Part shown: positions 29,438-38,438 of the stretch, piece by piece | Numbering within the stretch: position 1 is the first letter of the stretch | Layout: every line of letters starts with the position of its first letter | NCBI RefSeq assembly: GCF_000225825.1 | Contig: NZ_AGBX01000007.1 | Location: 682,001 to 746,000 of the forward strand | From: Brachybacterium squillarum M-6-3 | Lineage (GTDB): Bacteria > Actinomycetota > Actinomycetes > Actinomycetales > Dermabacteraceae | Length of the DNA: 64,000 bases | Direction: 5' to 3' | Made by a program: the position numbers and the translations under genes | The notes under the pieces: generated by a model | The model's database searches: none | What the model was told of the DNA's origin: nothing | Seen by the model: only the letters and a program-made list of their open reading frames with translations

Positions 29438-29567
29438 GGCGGCCCCCCTGGGATCCCGGGCCGCGGCGAGGCGACCGTCCGACATCGGGGAACCCCGATG
29501 CGCGGAGGGTAAAGCGCACGCCCCATTCAGGTCAAGAAATCGTCAAATCTCCAGGTGGGCGGGGGGG

Positions 29568-30074
29568 TCAGACGAGTTCGCGGCGACGCATCGCCCGCTG
29601 GGCCTCGCGCATGTCCTGCTGCTCCCGCAGGGTCTGGCGCTTGTCCCATTCCTTCTTGCCGCGGCCGAGGCCGATGACGACCTTCGCGTGCGACCCCATG
29701 AAGTACATCTCCAGCGGCACGATCGTGTAGCCCTTCTCGCGGGACTTGGCCGCGAGCTTCTCGATCTCGCCCTTGTGCAGCAGCAGCTTGCGCTTGCGCC
29801 GGGCGGCGTGGTTGGTCCAGGTGCCCTTCACGTAGGGGGCGATGTGCACGGCGTCCATCCACACCTCGCCGCCCTCCACGTAGCAGTAGCCGTCCACCAG
29901 GGAGGCGCCGCGATCGCGCAGGGACTTCACCTCGGTGCCGGTCAGGACGACGCCGGCCTCCCAGGTGTCGTCGATGAAGTAGTCGTGCCGGGCACGCTTG
30001 TTGGAGGCGATGAGCTTCTTCTCGGGCCCGTCACCCTTGGCGGTCTTCGTCGCCGCGGTCTTCTTCGCTGCCAT
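29568..30074 (-). CDS. smpB: SsrA-binding protein SmpB
   Basis: Binds tmRNA and delivers it to stalled ribosomes. It is 168 residues, with a Lys/Ala-rich N-terminal extension (about 1-20) followed by the SmpB OB fold: IASNKRARHDYFI, GTEVKSLRDRGASL and HKGEIEKLAAKSREKGYT. The basic C-terminal tail (KKEWDKRQTLREQQDM) enters the mRNA channel. The ATG five bases after AAGGAGG was chosen over the overlapping GTG one codon before. It lies in the conserved prfB-ftsE-ftsX-smpB-ssrA neighbourhood. Confidence 0.96.
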   Translation of the reverse strand: MAAKKTAATKTAKGDGPEKKLIASNKRARHDYFIDDTWEAGVVLTGTEVKSLRDRGASLVDGYCYVEGGEVWMDAVHIAPYVKGTWTNHAARRKRKLLLHKGEIEKLAAKSREKGYTIVPLEMYFMGSHAKVVIGLGRGKKEWDKRQTLREQQDMREAQRAMRRRELV

Positions 30075-30245
30075 CACTGCCTCCTTCGTCCGTGCTGCGT
30101 GGCGGGTGCGCGCTCCCGGCGCCGGGTGGCGCGGAGCGGATGATCCAGGGTACGCGCCCGCTCCCTCACCCGGCCAGCGAATATGGCGCGGTCCGCCCAG
30201 GGCGGACAGCCCGGCGAGTGCCCGCCAGTGGGGATCCCGAGCGGG

Positions 30246-31547
30246 TCAGATGTAGTTGGCGGGGTTCACCGCGGTGCCGTCGCGGTGGGTCTCGAAGTGC
30301 AGGTGGCAGCCCGTGGAGGAGCCGGTGGTGCCGACGTAGCCGACCACGTCCCCGGCCTCGACGCTCTGCCCCGAGGAGACCGCGAAGCTCTGCAGGTGGT
30401 GGTAGGAGCTGGTGACCAGGGCGCCGTTCTCGGTGCCGTGGCTGAGGATCACCTTGTTGCCGGCGGCGGTGCCGCTGGTCAGCTGGATCACCCGGCCGGA
30501 GTGCGCGGCCTTCACCGGCACCCCGCAGGCCACCGGGAAGTCGACCCCGGCGTGCAGCTTCCGGGTGCCGTAGATGGGGTGCACCCGCCAGCCGAAGTTC
30601 GAGTTCAGCCGCGCGTCGACGGGGCGGACCCAGCCGTCCGCGGTCGAGCTGCCGGAGCCCCCCGAGTCGCCGGAGGACTGCGCGGCCAGCTCCTGCTGCT
30701 CGCGCTTCTTCTCCTCAGCGACGAGGTCCGCGATCTCCTGGTCCAGAGCGCTGCTGCGATCCTCCAGGTCGCTCTGCTCGTCCTCGTACTCGGTCTTCTT
30801 GGCCTCCAGGTCATCGGCCTGGGCGGACTGCTGCGCATACAGGTCGTCCAGCTCGGCCTTGGCGTCGGCGGCGGCCTGCTCGGCCGCCTCCTTGCGCTCC
30901 ACGGCGGCCTCCGCCTCGGCCTTCAGGTCGTCGATCTCCTCGCGCACCGCCGTGAGCCGGTCGGCGGAGTTCTCGGTGACGGCCTGGTCGGTGCGCAGCT
31001 GCTCGAGCCGCGAGTCCTGCGAGGCCATCGTCAGCCGGTAGTTCACGGAGCGGTCGACGGCGTCCTGCGGGGAGGTGCCGCCGACGTACACGGTCGCCGG
31101 GTTCGGGGTGTTCCCGCCCTTGTAGGCCTCGAGGGCCACGGCGGCCAGCTCCTCGTCGGAGCGGTCCACCTCCTGCTGGCCGGACTCGACCTCGGCGGTG
31201 AGCTCGGCCTCCTCGTCCTCGGCGGCGTCCAGGCGCTCCCCGGTCTCGCGGTCCTCCTCCCGGGCGGCGGCGAGCTCGTCCTGGGCGTCCTCCAGGTCCT
31301 CCTGGGCCTGCGGGATCAGCAGCTCCGTCTCGGCGAGGTCGAGGTAGGTCTGGGCCAGGTCCTCATTGACGTCGCTGAGCTGGATCTTCAGGTCCTCGAG
31401 CTCCTGGTCGACCTGCTCGCGCTCGGCGACCTTCTCGTCCTTGTCGCCCTCGGCGAGAGCGGCCGAGGGCAGCAGCAGGGCCGGGCTCAGCACGAGGGCC
31501 GCGGCGGCGAGGGCGCCGAGCGGGCGGCGCAGCGGGAACTGGCTCAT
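30246..31547 (-). CDS. Coiled-coil LytM/M23 endopeptidase, FtsX-coupled
   Basis: A 433-residue secreted peptidoglycan hydrolase or hydrolase activator. Signal peptide at about 1-32 (ending PSAALA), then a very acidic Glu/Ala/Gln-rich coiled coil (about 35-285, broken by a short globular stretch around GNTPNPATVYVGG), a Gly/Ser linker, and a C-terminal M23 domain with zinc ligands H332-x3-D336 and H415-L-H417. Metal ligands look intact, so it may be active, unlike E. coli EnvC. The ATG follows AAGGTG; a GTG two codons earlier overlaps the ftsX stop. Encoded immediately after ftsX, it is the expected partner regulated by FtsEX. Confidence 0.9.
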   Translation of the reverse strand: MSQFPLRRPLGALAAAALVLSPALLLPSAALAEGDKDEKVAEREQVDQELEDLKIQLSDVNEDLAQTYLDLAETELLIPQAQEDLEDAQDELAAAREEDRETGERLDAAEDEEAELTAEVESGQQEVDRSDEELAAVALEAYKGGNTPNPATVYVGGTSPQDAVDRSVNYRLTMASQDSRLEQLRTDQAVTENSADRLTAVREEIDDLKAEAEAAVERKEAAEQAAADAKAELDDLYAQQSAQADDLEAKKTEYEDEQSDLEDRSSALDQEIADLVAEEKKREQQELAAQSSGDSGGSGSSTADGWVRPVDARLNSNFGWRVHPIYGTRKLHAGVDFPVACGVPVKAAHSGRVIQLTSGTAAGNKVILSHGTENGALVTSSYHHLQSFAVSSGQSVEAGDVVGYVGTTGSSTGCHLHFETHRDGTAVNPANYI

Positions 31548-31549
31548 GC

Positions 31550-32467
31550 TCACACCTTCAGGTAGCGGTTCAGGGAGACCACCGAGGAGACGATGGCCAG
31601 GATCGCACCCACCACGATCAGGGCGGGAGCGGCCCAGATGAGGTCAGCGGTGGTGACGGAGATCAGCTGCGCCCCGAGGGTCGGGGTCAACCAGTCCTCG
31701 ACGATGTACTGCAGGCCGATCCACAGCATCCCCGAGGCGATCAGCCCGCCGAGGATCGCGGCGACCGCGCCCTCCAGCAGGAACGGCGCCCGGATGAAGA
31801 CGTTGGAGGCGCCCACCAGACGCATGATCGCGATCTCGCGGCGACGGTTCGCCACCGACATCCGGATGGTCGTCGCCACCAGCAGGGCGGCCGCGATGAG
31901 CATGAGGACCGCCAGGCCCAGGGCGAACAGGGTCGACTGGTTCAGCACGTCGATGAAGGGCGCGAAGGCGCTCAGCAGGTCGGTGACCTCGTCCACCCCG
32001 TCGCGACCCTGGAAGAACTCGACCACGGCGGCGGAGTCCTCGGCGTCGGTCAGGGTGATGTGGAAGGAGACGGGCATGTCCTCGGCGGTGAAGTTCGAGA
32101 CGAAGCCCTCTCCCGCGAACTGCTCCTGGTAGATCGCCAGCGCCTGCTCCTGGTCGCGCTCCTCGACGGAGCCGACGTACTGGGAGAGCACCTCGCCCTC
32201 CAGCGCCGTGCGCACCGACTCGATCTGGGCATCGGTGGCGGCGCCGCCCGCGCAGGAGGAGGCGGTGGAGTGCGGGGAGCACATGTAGATCGTCACCTGG
32301 GCCTCCTCGACCAGGGTCGACTTCATGTCCAGGATCTGCTTCTGCATCAGCGCGGCGGCGCCGACGAAGGTCAGGGAGACGGCGGTGACGATGACGACGG
32401 AGATCACCATGGCGACGTTGCGCCACAGGCCGGTGAGGATCTCCCCGAGGATGTAGCGCGCCCTCAT
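31550..32467 (-). CDS. ftsX: Cell division protein FtsX
   Basis: Integral membrane subunit of the FtsEX complex, 305 residues with four helices: VAMVISVVIVTAVSLTFVGAA (about 18-38), then a periplasmic domain of about 130 residues containing a Cys pair (IYMCSPHSTASSC), then three C-terminal helices (LFALGLAVLMLIAAALLVAT, LLEGAVAAILGGLIASGM, LIWAAPALIVVGAILAI). It transmits ATP hydrolysis by FtsE to an extracellular hydrolase, most likely the M23 protein encoded next. Start overlaps the ftsE stop by four bases (ATGA). Confidence 0.95.
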   Translation of the reverse strand: MRARYILGEILTGLWRNVAMVISVVIVTAVSLTFVGAAALMQKQILDMKSTLVEEAQVTIYMCSPHSTASSCAGGAATDAQIESVRTALEGEVLSQYVGSVEERDQEQALAIYQEQFAGEGFVSNFTAEDMPVSFHITLTDAEDSAAVVEFFQGRDGVDEVTDLLSAFAPFIDVLNQSTLFALGLAVLMLIAAALLVATTIRMSVANRRREIAIMRLVGASNVFIRAPFLLEGAVAAILGGLIASGMLWIGLQYIVEDWLTPTLGAQLISVTTADLIWAAPALIVVGAILAIVSSVVSLNRYLKV

Positions 32468-33330
32468 CGGTCCTCCTCCTGCTCGTCGTCGCGGTCGTCG
32501 GGGGCGAAGAGGTCCTCCTCCTCGCGGGGGCGCAGCTCGCGCTCGTCGAGCAGCTCCTCCTCGGTGACGTCGGCGGGCCCGACCGGATCCGACTCGGGCT
32601 CCTCCTCCCCGTCGGGGGTGTTCCCGGAGATCACGCTGTCCGGCTCGATCGTCTCGTAGCGGCCCGCGGCGTCGTCGCGCACCACCTCGCCGCCGACCAT
32701 CTCGACCACGCGGCGGCGCATCCGGTTCACGGCGGCCCGGTCATGGGTGGCCATGACGACGGTGGTGCCGTGCTCGTTGATCTCGGTGAGCAGCCCGAGG
32801 ATGCCCTCGGCGGTGGCGGGGTCGAGGTTGCCGGTGGGCTCATCGGCCAGCAGGATCGAGGGACGGTTCACGTAGGCGCGGGCGATGGCCACGCGCTGCT
32901 GCTCGCCGCCGGAGAGCTCATGGGGCATCCGCTTGCCCTTGTCGGCCAGGCCCACCATCTCCAGCATCTCGGGGACCAGGCGTCGCACCACCTTGCGGGG
33001 GGTGCCGATCACCGCGAGGGCGAACTCGATGTTCTGGTAGGCCGTCTTCGAGGGCAGCAGGCGGAAGTCCTGGAACACCATGCCGATGTCGCGGCGCAAT
33101 GTCGGCACCCGCCAGGAGGGGATCCGGGAGAGGTCCTTGCCGGCCACGTAGACGGTGCCGCGGCTGGGGCTGGTCTCCTTGAGCACCATCCGCATCAGGG
33201 TGGACTTGCCGGAGCCGGAGGCGCCCACGAGGAACACGAACTCGCCGCGGGTGAACTCGATGTCGAGGTTCTCCACCGCGGGGGACTGTCCTCGCAGGTA
33301 CGTCTTGGTGACGTTGTCGAAGCGGATCAA
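32464..33330 (-). CDS. ftsE: Cell division ATP-binding protein FtsE with acidic C-terminal extension
   Basis: ABC ATPase of FtsEX. Walker [11 protein letters not shown] (about 36-45), signature [14 protein letters not shown], Walker [13 protein letters not shown] and the switch histidine VVMATHDR are intact. The canonical domain ends near residue 228. A further 60 or so residues, dominated by Glu and Asp (for example DVTEEELLDERELRPREEED), follow and are absent from E. coli or mycobacterial FtsE. The tail could bind the divisome or be regulatory (inference). Preceded by a 173-base gap after prfB. Confidence 0.95.
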   Translation of the reverse strand: MIRFDNVTKTYLRGQSPAVENLDIEFTRGEFVFLVGASGSGKSTLMRMVLKETSPSRGTVYVAGKDLSRIPSWRVPTLRRDIGMVFQDFRLLPSKTAYQNIEFALAVIGTPRKVVRRLVPEMLEMVGLADKGKRMPHELSGGEQQRVAIARAYVNRPSILLADEPTGNLDPATAEGILGLLTEINEHGTTVVMATHDRAAVNRMRRRVVEMVGGEVVRDDAAGRYETIEPDSVISGNTPDGEEEPESDPVGPADVTEEELLDERELRPREEEDLFAPDDRDDEQEEDR

Positions 33331-33503
33331 CGGGGGCCTGTCACATCGGGGTCGGGCGTGCCGTCCCAGGCTAGGGGCGCATCACGACGCCGCGCCGTAG
33401 CCACCCTCACGACCGAGGTCAAGGTTGGGTCAAGCCTGCCGGGGACGGCAGCGCGAAGCGGACACAGCGGACGGAACGGGCGGTCACGTCACGCGAGGGG
33501 CGA

Positions 33504-34619
33504 TCAGTCCTCGGCGCGGGCCTGCCCGGCGCGCCAGCGGATGCCGGCGTCGATGAACTCGTCGATCTCACCGTCGAACACCGAGGAGGGGTTGCCCTCC
33601 TGGTACTCGGTGCGCAGGTCCTTGACCATCTGGTACGGGTTCAACACGTAGGAGCGCATCTGGTCGCCCCAGGAGGCCTTGACGTCGCCCGCGAGCTCCT
33701 TGCGCTCGGCGGCCTCCTCGGCCTTCTTCAGCAGCAGCAGGCGGGACTGCATGACCCGCAGCGCGGCGGCGCGGTTCTGGATCTGCGACTTCTCGTCCTG
33801 CATGGAGACGACGATGCCGGTGGGGATGTGGGTCATGCGCACCGCGGAGTCGGTGGTGTTGACCGACTGCCCGCCGGGGCCGGAAGAGCGGAACACGTCG
33901 ACCTTGAGCTCGCTCTCGGGGACCTCGATGGAGTCGGTCGACTCGATCAGCGGGATCACCTCGACGGCAGCGAAGGAGGTCTGGCGGCGGCCCTGGTTGT
34001 CGAAGGGGCTGATGCGCACGAGGCGGTGGGTGCCACCCTCGACGGAGAGGGTGCCGTAGGCGAAGGGCGCCGTGACCTCGAAGGTCACCGACTTCAGTCC
34101 GGCCTCCTCGGCGTAGGAGGTGTCCATGACCTTCACCGTGTACTGGTGGCGCTCGGCCCAGCGGGTGTACATGCGCAGCAGCATCTCGGCGAAGTCCGCG
34201 GCGTCCACGCCGCCGGCGCCGGCACGGATGGTGACCACGGCGCTGCGCTCGTCGTACTCGCCGGAGAGCAGGGTGCGAACCTCCAGCTCGTCGATGGTCT
34301 TGCGGATGCCCGCGAAGTCGCGCTCGGCCTCGGCGAGGGTGTCGGCGTCGTCCTCCTCGGCGGCGAGCTCCACCATCACCTCGAGGTCCTCGATGCGCTG
34401 GGACAGCTCGGTGATGCGGCGGCGGTCGGCCTGCGCGTGGGAGAGGGCGGCGGAGACCTTCTGTGCGTTCTCGACGTCGTCCCAGAGGTCGGGCGCGGAG
34501 GCCTGCTGCTCGAGGTCCGCGATCTTGCGGTCGAGCGCCTCGATGTCCATCACCTGCTCGATCGAGGACAGCGTCGAGCGCAGCTGGGGGATCTCGGTGG
34601 AGAAGTCGATGGAAGCCAC
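33504..34619 (-). CDS. prfB: Peptide chain release factor 2
   Basis: Terminates translation at UGA and UAA. The 371 residues include the SPF stop-codon recognition motif ([11 protein letters not shown]) and the GGQ motif ([12 protein letters not shown]). The frame is continuous from ATG, so the autoregulatory +1 frameshift found in many bacteria is absent, as is usual in actinobacteria. Eleven bases downstream of the glycerate kinase gene, it heads the prfB-ftsE-ftsX group. Confidence 0.97.
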   Translation of the reverse strand: MASIDFSTEIPQLRSTLSSIEQVMDIEALDRKIADLEQQASAPDLWDDVENAQKVSAALSHAQADRRRITELSQRIEDLEVMVELAAEEDDADTLAEAERDFAGIRKTIDELEVRTLLSGEYDERSAVVTIRAGAGGVDAADFAEMLLRMYTRWAERHQYTVKVMDTSYAEEAGLKSVTFEVTAPFAYGTLSVEGGTHRLVRISPFDNQGRRQTSFAAVEVIPLIESTDSIEVPESELKVDVFRSSGPGGQSVNTTDSAVRMTHIPTGIVVSMQDEKSQIQNRAAALRVMQSRLLLLKKAEEAAERKELAGDVKASWGDQMRSYVLNPYQMVKDLRTEYQEGNPSSVFDGEIDEFIDAGIRWRAGQARAED

Positions 34620-34630
34620 GAGCGGAGATT

Positions 34631-35800
34631 CTACGGCAGGGGCGCGGGCTCGGCGGGTGCGGCGTCTCCCGCGGTGGGCAGGGAGCGTCCGATCTCACGG
34701 CCGATCCCCTCCAGCAGCTCCGCGGGACGGGCCAGGGCGTCCTCGAGGTCCGCGGCGACGGCGAGCAGCTCATGGGCCGCGGTGATCCCGGCGCCGGCCA
34801 GTGCGGCGTCGTCGAGCTGGTTCGTCCCGGCGACGGCGATCACGGGCAGCCCCGCGGCGACCGCGCGGCGGGCGACCTCGGCGGGCCCCTTGCCCTGCAG
34901 GGTCTGCCGGTCCAGCTTCCCCTCCCCCGTGATCACGACGTCCGCCGCGGCGAGTCGGGTGTCGAAGCCGGCCAGGTCCAGTACCACGTCGGCGCCGGAG
35001 GCGGCCTCGGCACCGAGCAGCATCAGGGCGAAGCCGGTGCCCCCGGCGGCGCCCGCGCCGGGCGTCTCCGCGTGGTGGGACCCTGGGTCGAGGATCGCGG
35101 CGGCGCGGGCGAGCACGGCCTCGACCTCCGGCAGCTCGGCGTCGGCGAGGCCCTTCTGGGGGCCGAAGACGGCGGTGGCGCCCTCGGGGCCGAGCAGCGG
35201 GCTGGTGACGTCGCTGGCGCAGATCAGGGTGACGCCGTCCAGGGCGGCGCGGGCCGGGGAGAGGTCCGCGGCGGCGAGAGCTGCGAGGCCCGCGGGGCCG
35301 GGGCCGATCTCCGCGCCCTCCGCGTCGCGCAGGTGGGCGCCGAGGCCCTGCAGCAGGCCGGCCCCGGCATCGGTGGAGGCGCTGCCGCCGAGGCCGACGA
35401 CGACGGTGCGGGCCCCGGCCGGGACCGCGGCGGCGATCAGTTCGCCGAGGCCGCGGGTGCCGGCCGTCCACGGGGCGAGCTCGTTCCGGGGCAGGGCCTG
35501 CAGGCCGACGGCCTGGGCCAGCTCGAGGACGGCCGTGCCGTCCTCGCCCAGGGCCCAGTGGGCGGTGCGGGCCTCCTCCGTGGGGCCGGTGATCCCGGTG
35601 CTGCGCGGGGTGCCGCCCGCGGCGAGGGCCGCGTCCACGGTGCCCTCGCCGCCGTCCGCGATGGGGCAGGCGGTGAGCACGGCTGCGGGGGCGGTGGCGG
35701 CGATGCCGCGGGACAGCGCCGCGGCCACCTCGGCCGCGGTGAGCGTGCCCTTGAACTTGTCCGGGGCCAGCAGGACGTGCGGCCCGGGGGGTGGGGTCAT
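34631..35800 (-). CDS. Glycerate kinase (GK-I family)
   Basis: Phosphorylates D-glycerate using ATP. The 389 residues open with [15 protein letters not shown], the GK-I hallmark, followed by [35 protein letters not shown] phosphate-binding blocks and [16 protein letters not shown]. The ATG overlaps the tadG-like stop by four bases (ATGA), so it is read with the Tad operon although metabolically unrelated. The product is 2- or 3-phosphoglycerate; the isomer is not deducible from sequence. Confidence 0.93.
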   Translation of the reverse strand: MTPPPGPHVLLAPDKFKGTLTAAEVAAALSRGIAATAPAAVLTACPIADGGEGTVDAALAAGGTPRSTGITGPTEEARTAHWALGEDGTAVLELAQAVGLQALPRNELAPWTAGTRGLGELIAAAVPAGARTVVVGLGGSASTDAGAGLLQGLGAHLRDAEGAEIGPGPAGLAALAAADLSPARAALDGVTLICASDVTSPLLGPEGATAVFGPQKGLADAELPEVEAVLARAAAILDPGSHHAETPGAGAAGGTGFALMLLGAEAASGADVVLDLAGFDTRLAAADVVITGEGKLDRQTLQGKGPAEVARRAVAAGLPVIAVAGTNQLDDAALAGAGITAAHELLAVAADLEDALARPAELLEGIGREIGRSLPTAGDAAPAEPAPLP

Positions 35801-36249
35801 CGGGCGCGGGCCTCTCCGTCGACGGCCAAGGGGATCGAGGTGCCGGTCCCCCGGGTGAACCATCCTGCCAGGGGCGGGTCCGTGCGCGCGGTGAGGACCA
35901 CCCGCACCGAGCCGTCGGGGTCCACCTCGACCGATGCGAGGGTGATGCCGGTGGTACGGGAGGGGTCGAAGGGGTAGGCGGCCAGGTGCGCCTCGGCGGC
36001 CTCGCGGGCCGAGGACGGCGTCACCGGGGTCTCGTCCCCCGGGATGTACAGCTCGGCGGGGTCGAGGCCCTGGGAGGCGGCGAGCGCGGTGGCGTCCGCG
36101 GCGTGCTGCAGTTCGTTGCGCTCCAGGTGCACCCCGGTGATCGCCGCGCCGAGGGCCGCGACCAGCAGGATCACCACCAGCACCCCGGTGGTGAGGATGG
36201 TCATCGAGCCCTCGACCGCGGCGAGGCGGGCTCGCAGCCAGGCCCTCAT
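35797..36249 (-). CDS. TadG-like pilus assembly protein
   Basis: A 150-residue protein with one N-terminal helix MTILTTGVLVVILLVAALGAAITGVH (about 16-41) preceded by a short basic segment and GS. The motif HLERNELQHAADATALAASQ is typical of the putative Flp pilus-assembly TadE/G-like N-terminal region; an extracytoplasmic beta-rich domain follows. It is the last pilus gene of the operon and overlaps the upstream tadE by four bases. Equivalent to mycobacterial Rv3654c by position. Confidence 0.82.
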   Translation of the reverse strand: MRAWLRARLAAVEGSMTILTTGVLVVILLVAALGAAITGVHLERNELQHAADATALAASQGLDPAELYIPGDETPVTPSSAREAAEAHLAAYPFDPSRTTGITLASVEVDPDGSVRVVLTARTDPPLAGWFTRGTGTSIPLAVDGEARAR

Positions 36250-36692
36250 GCGTTCGGCGCCCGGTACTGGTCCACCGCGACGGCGTGGGTGGAGCTGACG
36301 ACGACCGGACCGTCCTGGCCGAGCACCGGACCGAGGCCCGGGACCGGCACCGGGATCCGCACGGTCGCGGTGACGGTGCCTCCGGCCGTGGAGCAGGGGC
36401 TCGCGCTGCAGGAGACCTTGACGACGTCCCCGGCCTCGAGGCCGAAGTCCTCCAGCACGAGGGCGGTGTGGCGGGTCTCCTGGGTCGCGGCGGTGCCCGG
36501 GTCCTCCTGGGTGGCGTGGATGCGGGCGGCGTCGCGGGCGATGACGTCGGCGGCGAACACCGCGGACTGCACGGATCCGAGGGTCAGCACGAGGTAGAGC
36601 GAGGGGATCAGCAGGGCGACGGACAGCACCACGAACTCGATCAGCGCGTTGCCGTCCCGGGCGGCGAGGCGGGCCCGCAGCCGGCGGATCAC
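36246..36692 (-). CDS. TadE-family minor pseudopilin (second copy)
   Basis: A 148-residue protein: basic leader, then RDGNALIEFVVLSVALLIPSLYLVLTL with the TadE-type G-x4-E-F arrangement and a single helix, and an exported domain with a Cys pair (VSCSASPCS). TadE-like pseudopilins are processed by a prepilin peptidase after the glycine and prime pilus assembly. Overlaps both neighbours by four bases, indicating a coupled operon. Confidence 0.82.
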   Translation of the reverse strand: MIRRLRARLAARDGNALIEFVVLSVALLIPSLYLVLTLGSVQSAVFAADVIARDAARIHATQEDPGTAATQETRHTALVLEDFGLEAGDVVKVSCSASPCSTAGGTVTATVRIPVPVPGLGPVLGQDGPVVVSSTHAVAVDQYRAPNA

Positions 36693-37087
36693 CAGACCTC
36701 CTCGTCCACGGCCCGGCCGTCGACCCGGAGCCCCTGGGAGGGTCCGAACAGGCCGACCAGCGGCAGGGTGGCGGTGACCTCGACGGTGATGGTGCCGTCG
36801 GCAGCCTCGGTGGCGGTGGCCGAGGCCTCGATGGCGCCGCCGAGCTGCCGGTCGATGAGCCGCTCGGCGCGCTCGGCGCCGTCCTCGGGCAGCGAGCCGA
36901 CCAGGGCGGCGTGGTGGGCGCCCTGCACGGCGGCGTCGGTGAGGGTGTTGCGGGTGTGCAGGATCAGCGCCGCCTGGATCACGGCCAGGGCGATCATGAT
37001 GACCAGCACCGCGACCAGGGGGAACTCGGCCACGGCGGAGCCGTGCTCCTCCCGCAGCCGGGCTCCGGCGCGGCGCCTGATCGGCAT
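36689..37087 (-). CDS. TadE-family minor pseudopilin (first copy)
   Basis: 132 residues: EEHGSAVAEFPLVAVLVIMIALAVIQAALIL gives the glycine-x4-Glu-Phe prepilin signature and a single helix, followed by HTRNTLTDAAVQGAHHAA and an extracytoplasmic domain. The ATG (MPIRRRAGARL) with a GGAGC site was chosen; the frame is open upstream, but that region overlaps the pilin gene. Overlaps the next tadE by four bases. Confidence 0.83.
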   Translation of the reverse strand: MPIRRRAGARLREEHGSAVAEFPLVAVLVIMIALAVIQAALILHTRNTLTDAAVQGAHHAALVGSLPEDGAERAERLIDRQLGGAIEASATATEAADGTITVEVTATLPLVGLFGPSQGLRVDGRAVDEEVW

Positions 37088-37107
37088 GGCGTGCTCCGGC
37101 GCCTCGG

Positions 37108-37398
37108 TCAGAGGGAGCCGTTGAGGAACGGCGCCATCGCGTTGGTGAAGATCTGCACGATCTGCTCGGAGGCCACGGCCCACAGCGCGACCACGATCCC
37201 GGCGGTCATCAGGGTGATCAGCACCCAGCCGGGCACGTCGCCCCGGTCGGCCGCGAGCCGCGCGTGCAGGGCCCATCCGAGCCGGCGCAGCCGCTCCCGG
37301 CCGCGGGGGATCAGGGCCGCGACGGGGGCCGCGGGGCGCCGGTGACCGGCGTGGAGACTGCGGGGGCGGTGCAGGTGGTGGGTGCGGTGGATGGTCAT
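37108..37398 (-). CDS. Candidate Flp-type pilin with non-canonical processing site
   Basis: 96 residues. A long basic, His/Arg-rich leader (about 1-52) ends in AADRGDVPGWVLITLM and runs into a single helix TAGIVVALWAVASEQIVQIF, then a short tail. Position between tadC and tadE is exactly where the major Flp pilin (DUF4244-type in mycobacteria) lies. It differs in lacking the usual Glu at position +5 after the cleavage glycine (the sequence is G-D-V-P-G-W). Whether it is cleaved and assembled is unknown. No alternative pilin is present in the operon. Confidence 0.6.
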   Translation of the reverse strand: MTIHRTHHLHRPRSLHAGHRRPAAPVAALIPRGRERLRRLGWALHARLAADRGDVPGWVLITLMTAGIVVALWAVASEQIVQIFTNAMAPFLNGSL

Positions 37399-37493
37399 GG
37401 GGTCCTCCTGGGGGTTCGGGACGGAAGGCGGTGGGAAATAGGACGGGGGATGCGGGAGAGCTGCCGGGCTGTGCCGTGGTTCTAGCCGTGGGT

Positions 37494-38438
37494 CTAGAGG
37501 GAGATCTCCAGCACCGCGAGGCCGGGGAAGATCGCGAAGACGATGACCAGGGGCAGCACCAGGAACACCACGGGGACGAGCATGATCACCTCGCGGCGAC
37601 CGGCGGTCTCCATGAGGTCCCGCTTGGAGGCCTCGCGGGCGTCCTGCGCCTGGGCGCGCAGCACCTCCGCGAGCGGGGTGCCGCGCTCGATGGCGATGGA
37701 GACGCCGTCGCCGAAGCGGGACAGGGCGTGCAGCGGGGTGCGGGAGCCGAGCGCCGTGAGTGCCTGGGCGATGCCGGCGCCGGCGCGGATGTCGGCGACG
37801 GTGGCGGCGAACTCCTCGGGCAGGGCGCCGGTGGAGGTGCGGGCCACCCGCTCCATCGCCGCGATGGGGCTCTCCCCCGCCGCCACGGCGAGCGCGAGCA
37901 GGTCGGCGACGGTGGGGAACTCGCGGGCCATCCGGGAGGCGCGGCGGGTGATCTCGCGGGTCAGCAGGTGGTCGCGCAGCAGCACCCCGAGCACGGCGCC
38001 GAGCAGCACGATGAACAGGCCCATCAGCGGGCTGGCACCGCGCAGGGTGATCGCGCCGAGCGCGAAGGCCACGCCGATCAGGGCGCCCAGCACGCCGGAG
38101 ACCACCTGCTCGATGCGGAAGGAGTCCACCGAGGTGCGGCGTCCGGCCAGCCGGAGACGGCGCTCCAGCTGCTCGGCGCCGCCGGTCAGGCGCTCCAGCA
38201 GGCCCAGGCCGCGCTCGGCGACAGGACCCAGCAGGGTCTCGGTCATCACCCGGGCACGGCTGGCGGCGGCCGGGGCGTCGAACAGGGCGCTGCCGCGGGC
38301 GCGCCGCAGGTAGGGGTCGATGCGCACCGCCAGGTCGCGCTGCCGCAGCCAGGGCAGGGCCCCGAGGGCGAGCACCAGGCCCGCCCCGAGCATCAGGCCC
38401 AGCAGTGCGCCCGCGATCACGGTGCCCGGGCCAGTCAT
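37494..38438 (-). CDS. Type II secretion/pilus inner-membrane protein TadC
   Basis: 314 residues of the T2SSF family. N-terminal helix ([22 protein letters not shown]), a pair of central helices ([18 protein letters not shown] and [15 protein letters not shown]), the cytoplasmic GspF domain with [18 protein letters not shown], and a final helix at the C-terminus. Works with TadB as the platform for the TadA motor. The stop is TAG. Start overlaps the tadB stop by four bases. Confidence 0.88.
   Translation of the reverse strand: MTGPGTVIAGALLGLMLGAGLVLALGALPWLRQRDLAVRIDPYLRRARGSALFDAPAAASRARVMTETLLGPVAERGLGLLERLTGGAEQLERRLRLAGRRTSVDSFRIEQVVSGVLGALIGVAFALGAITLRGASPLMGLFIVLLGAVLGVLLRDHLLTREITRRASRMAREFPTVADLLALAVAAGESPIAAMERVARTSTGALPEEFAATVADIRAGAGIAQALTALGSRTPLHALSRFGDGVSIAIERGTPLAEVLRAQAQDAREASKRDLMETAGRREVIMLVPVVFLVLPLVIVFAIFPGLAVLEISL

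Noticed and set aside
34540..34619. Programmed +1 frameshift in prfB
   Set aside because: The frame is continuous from ATG with no internal TGA, as is normal for actinobacterial release factor 2.
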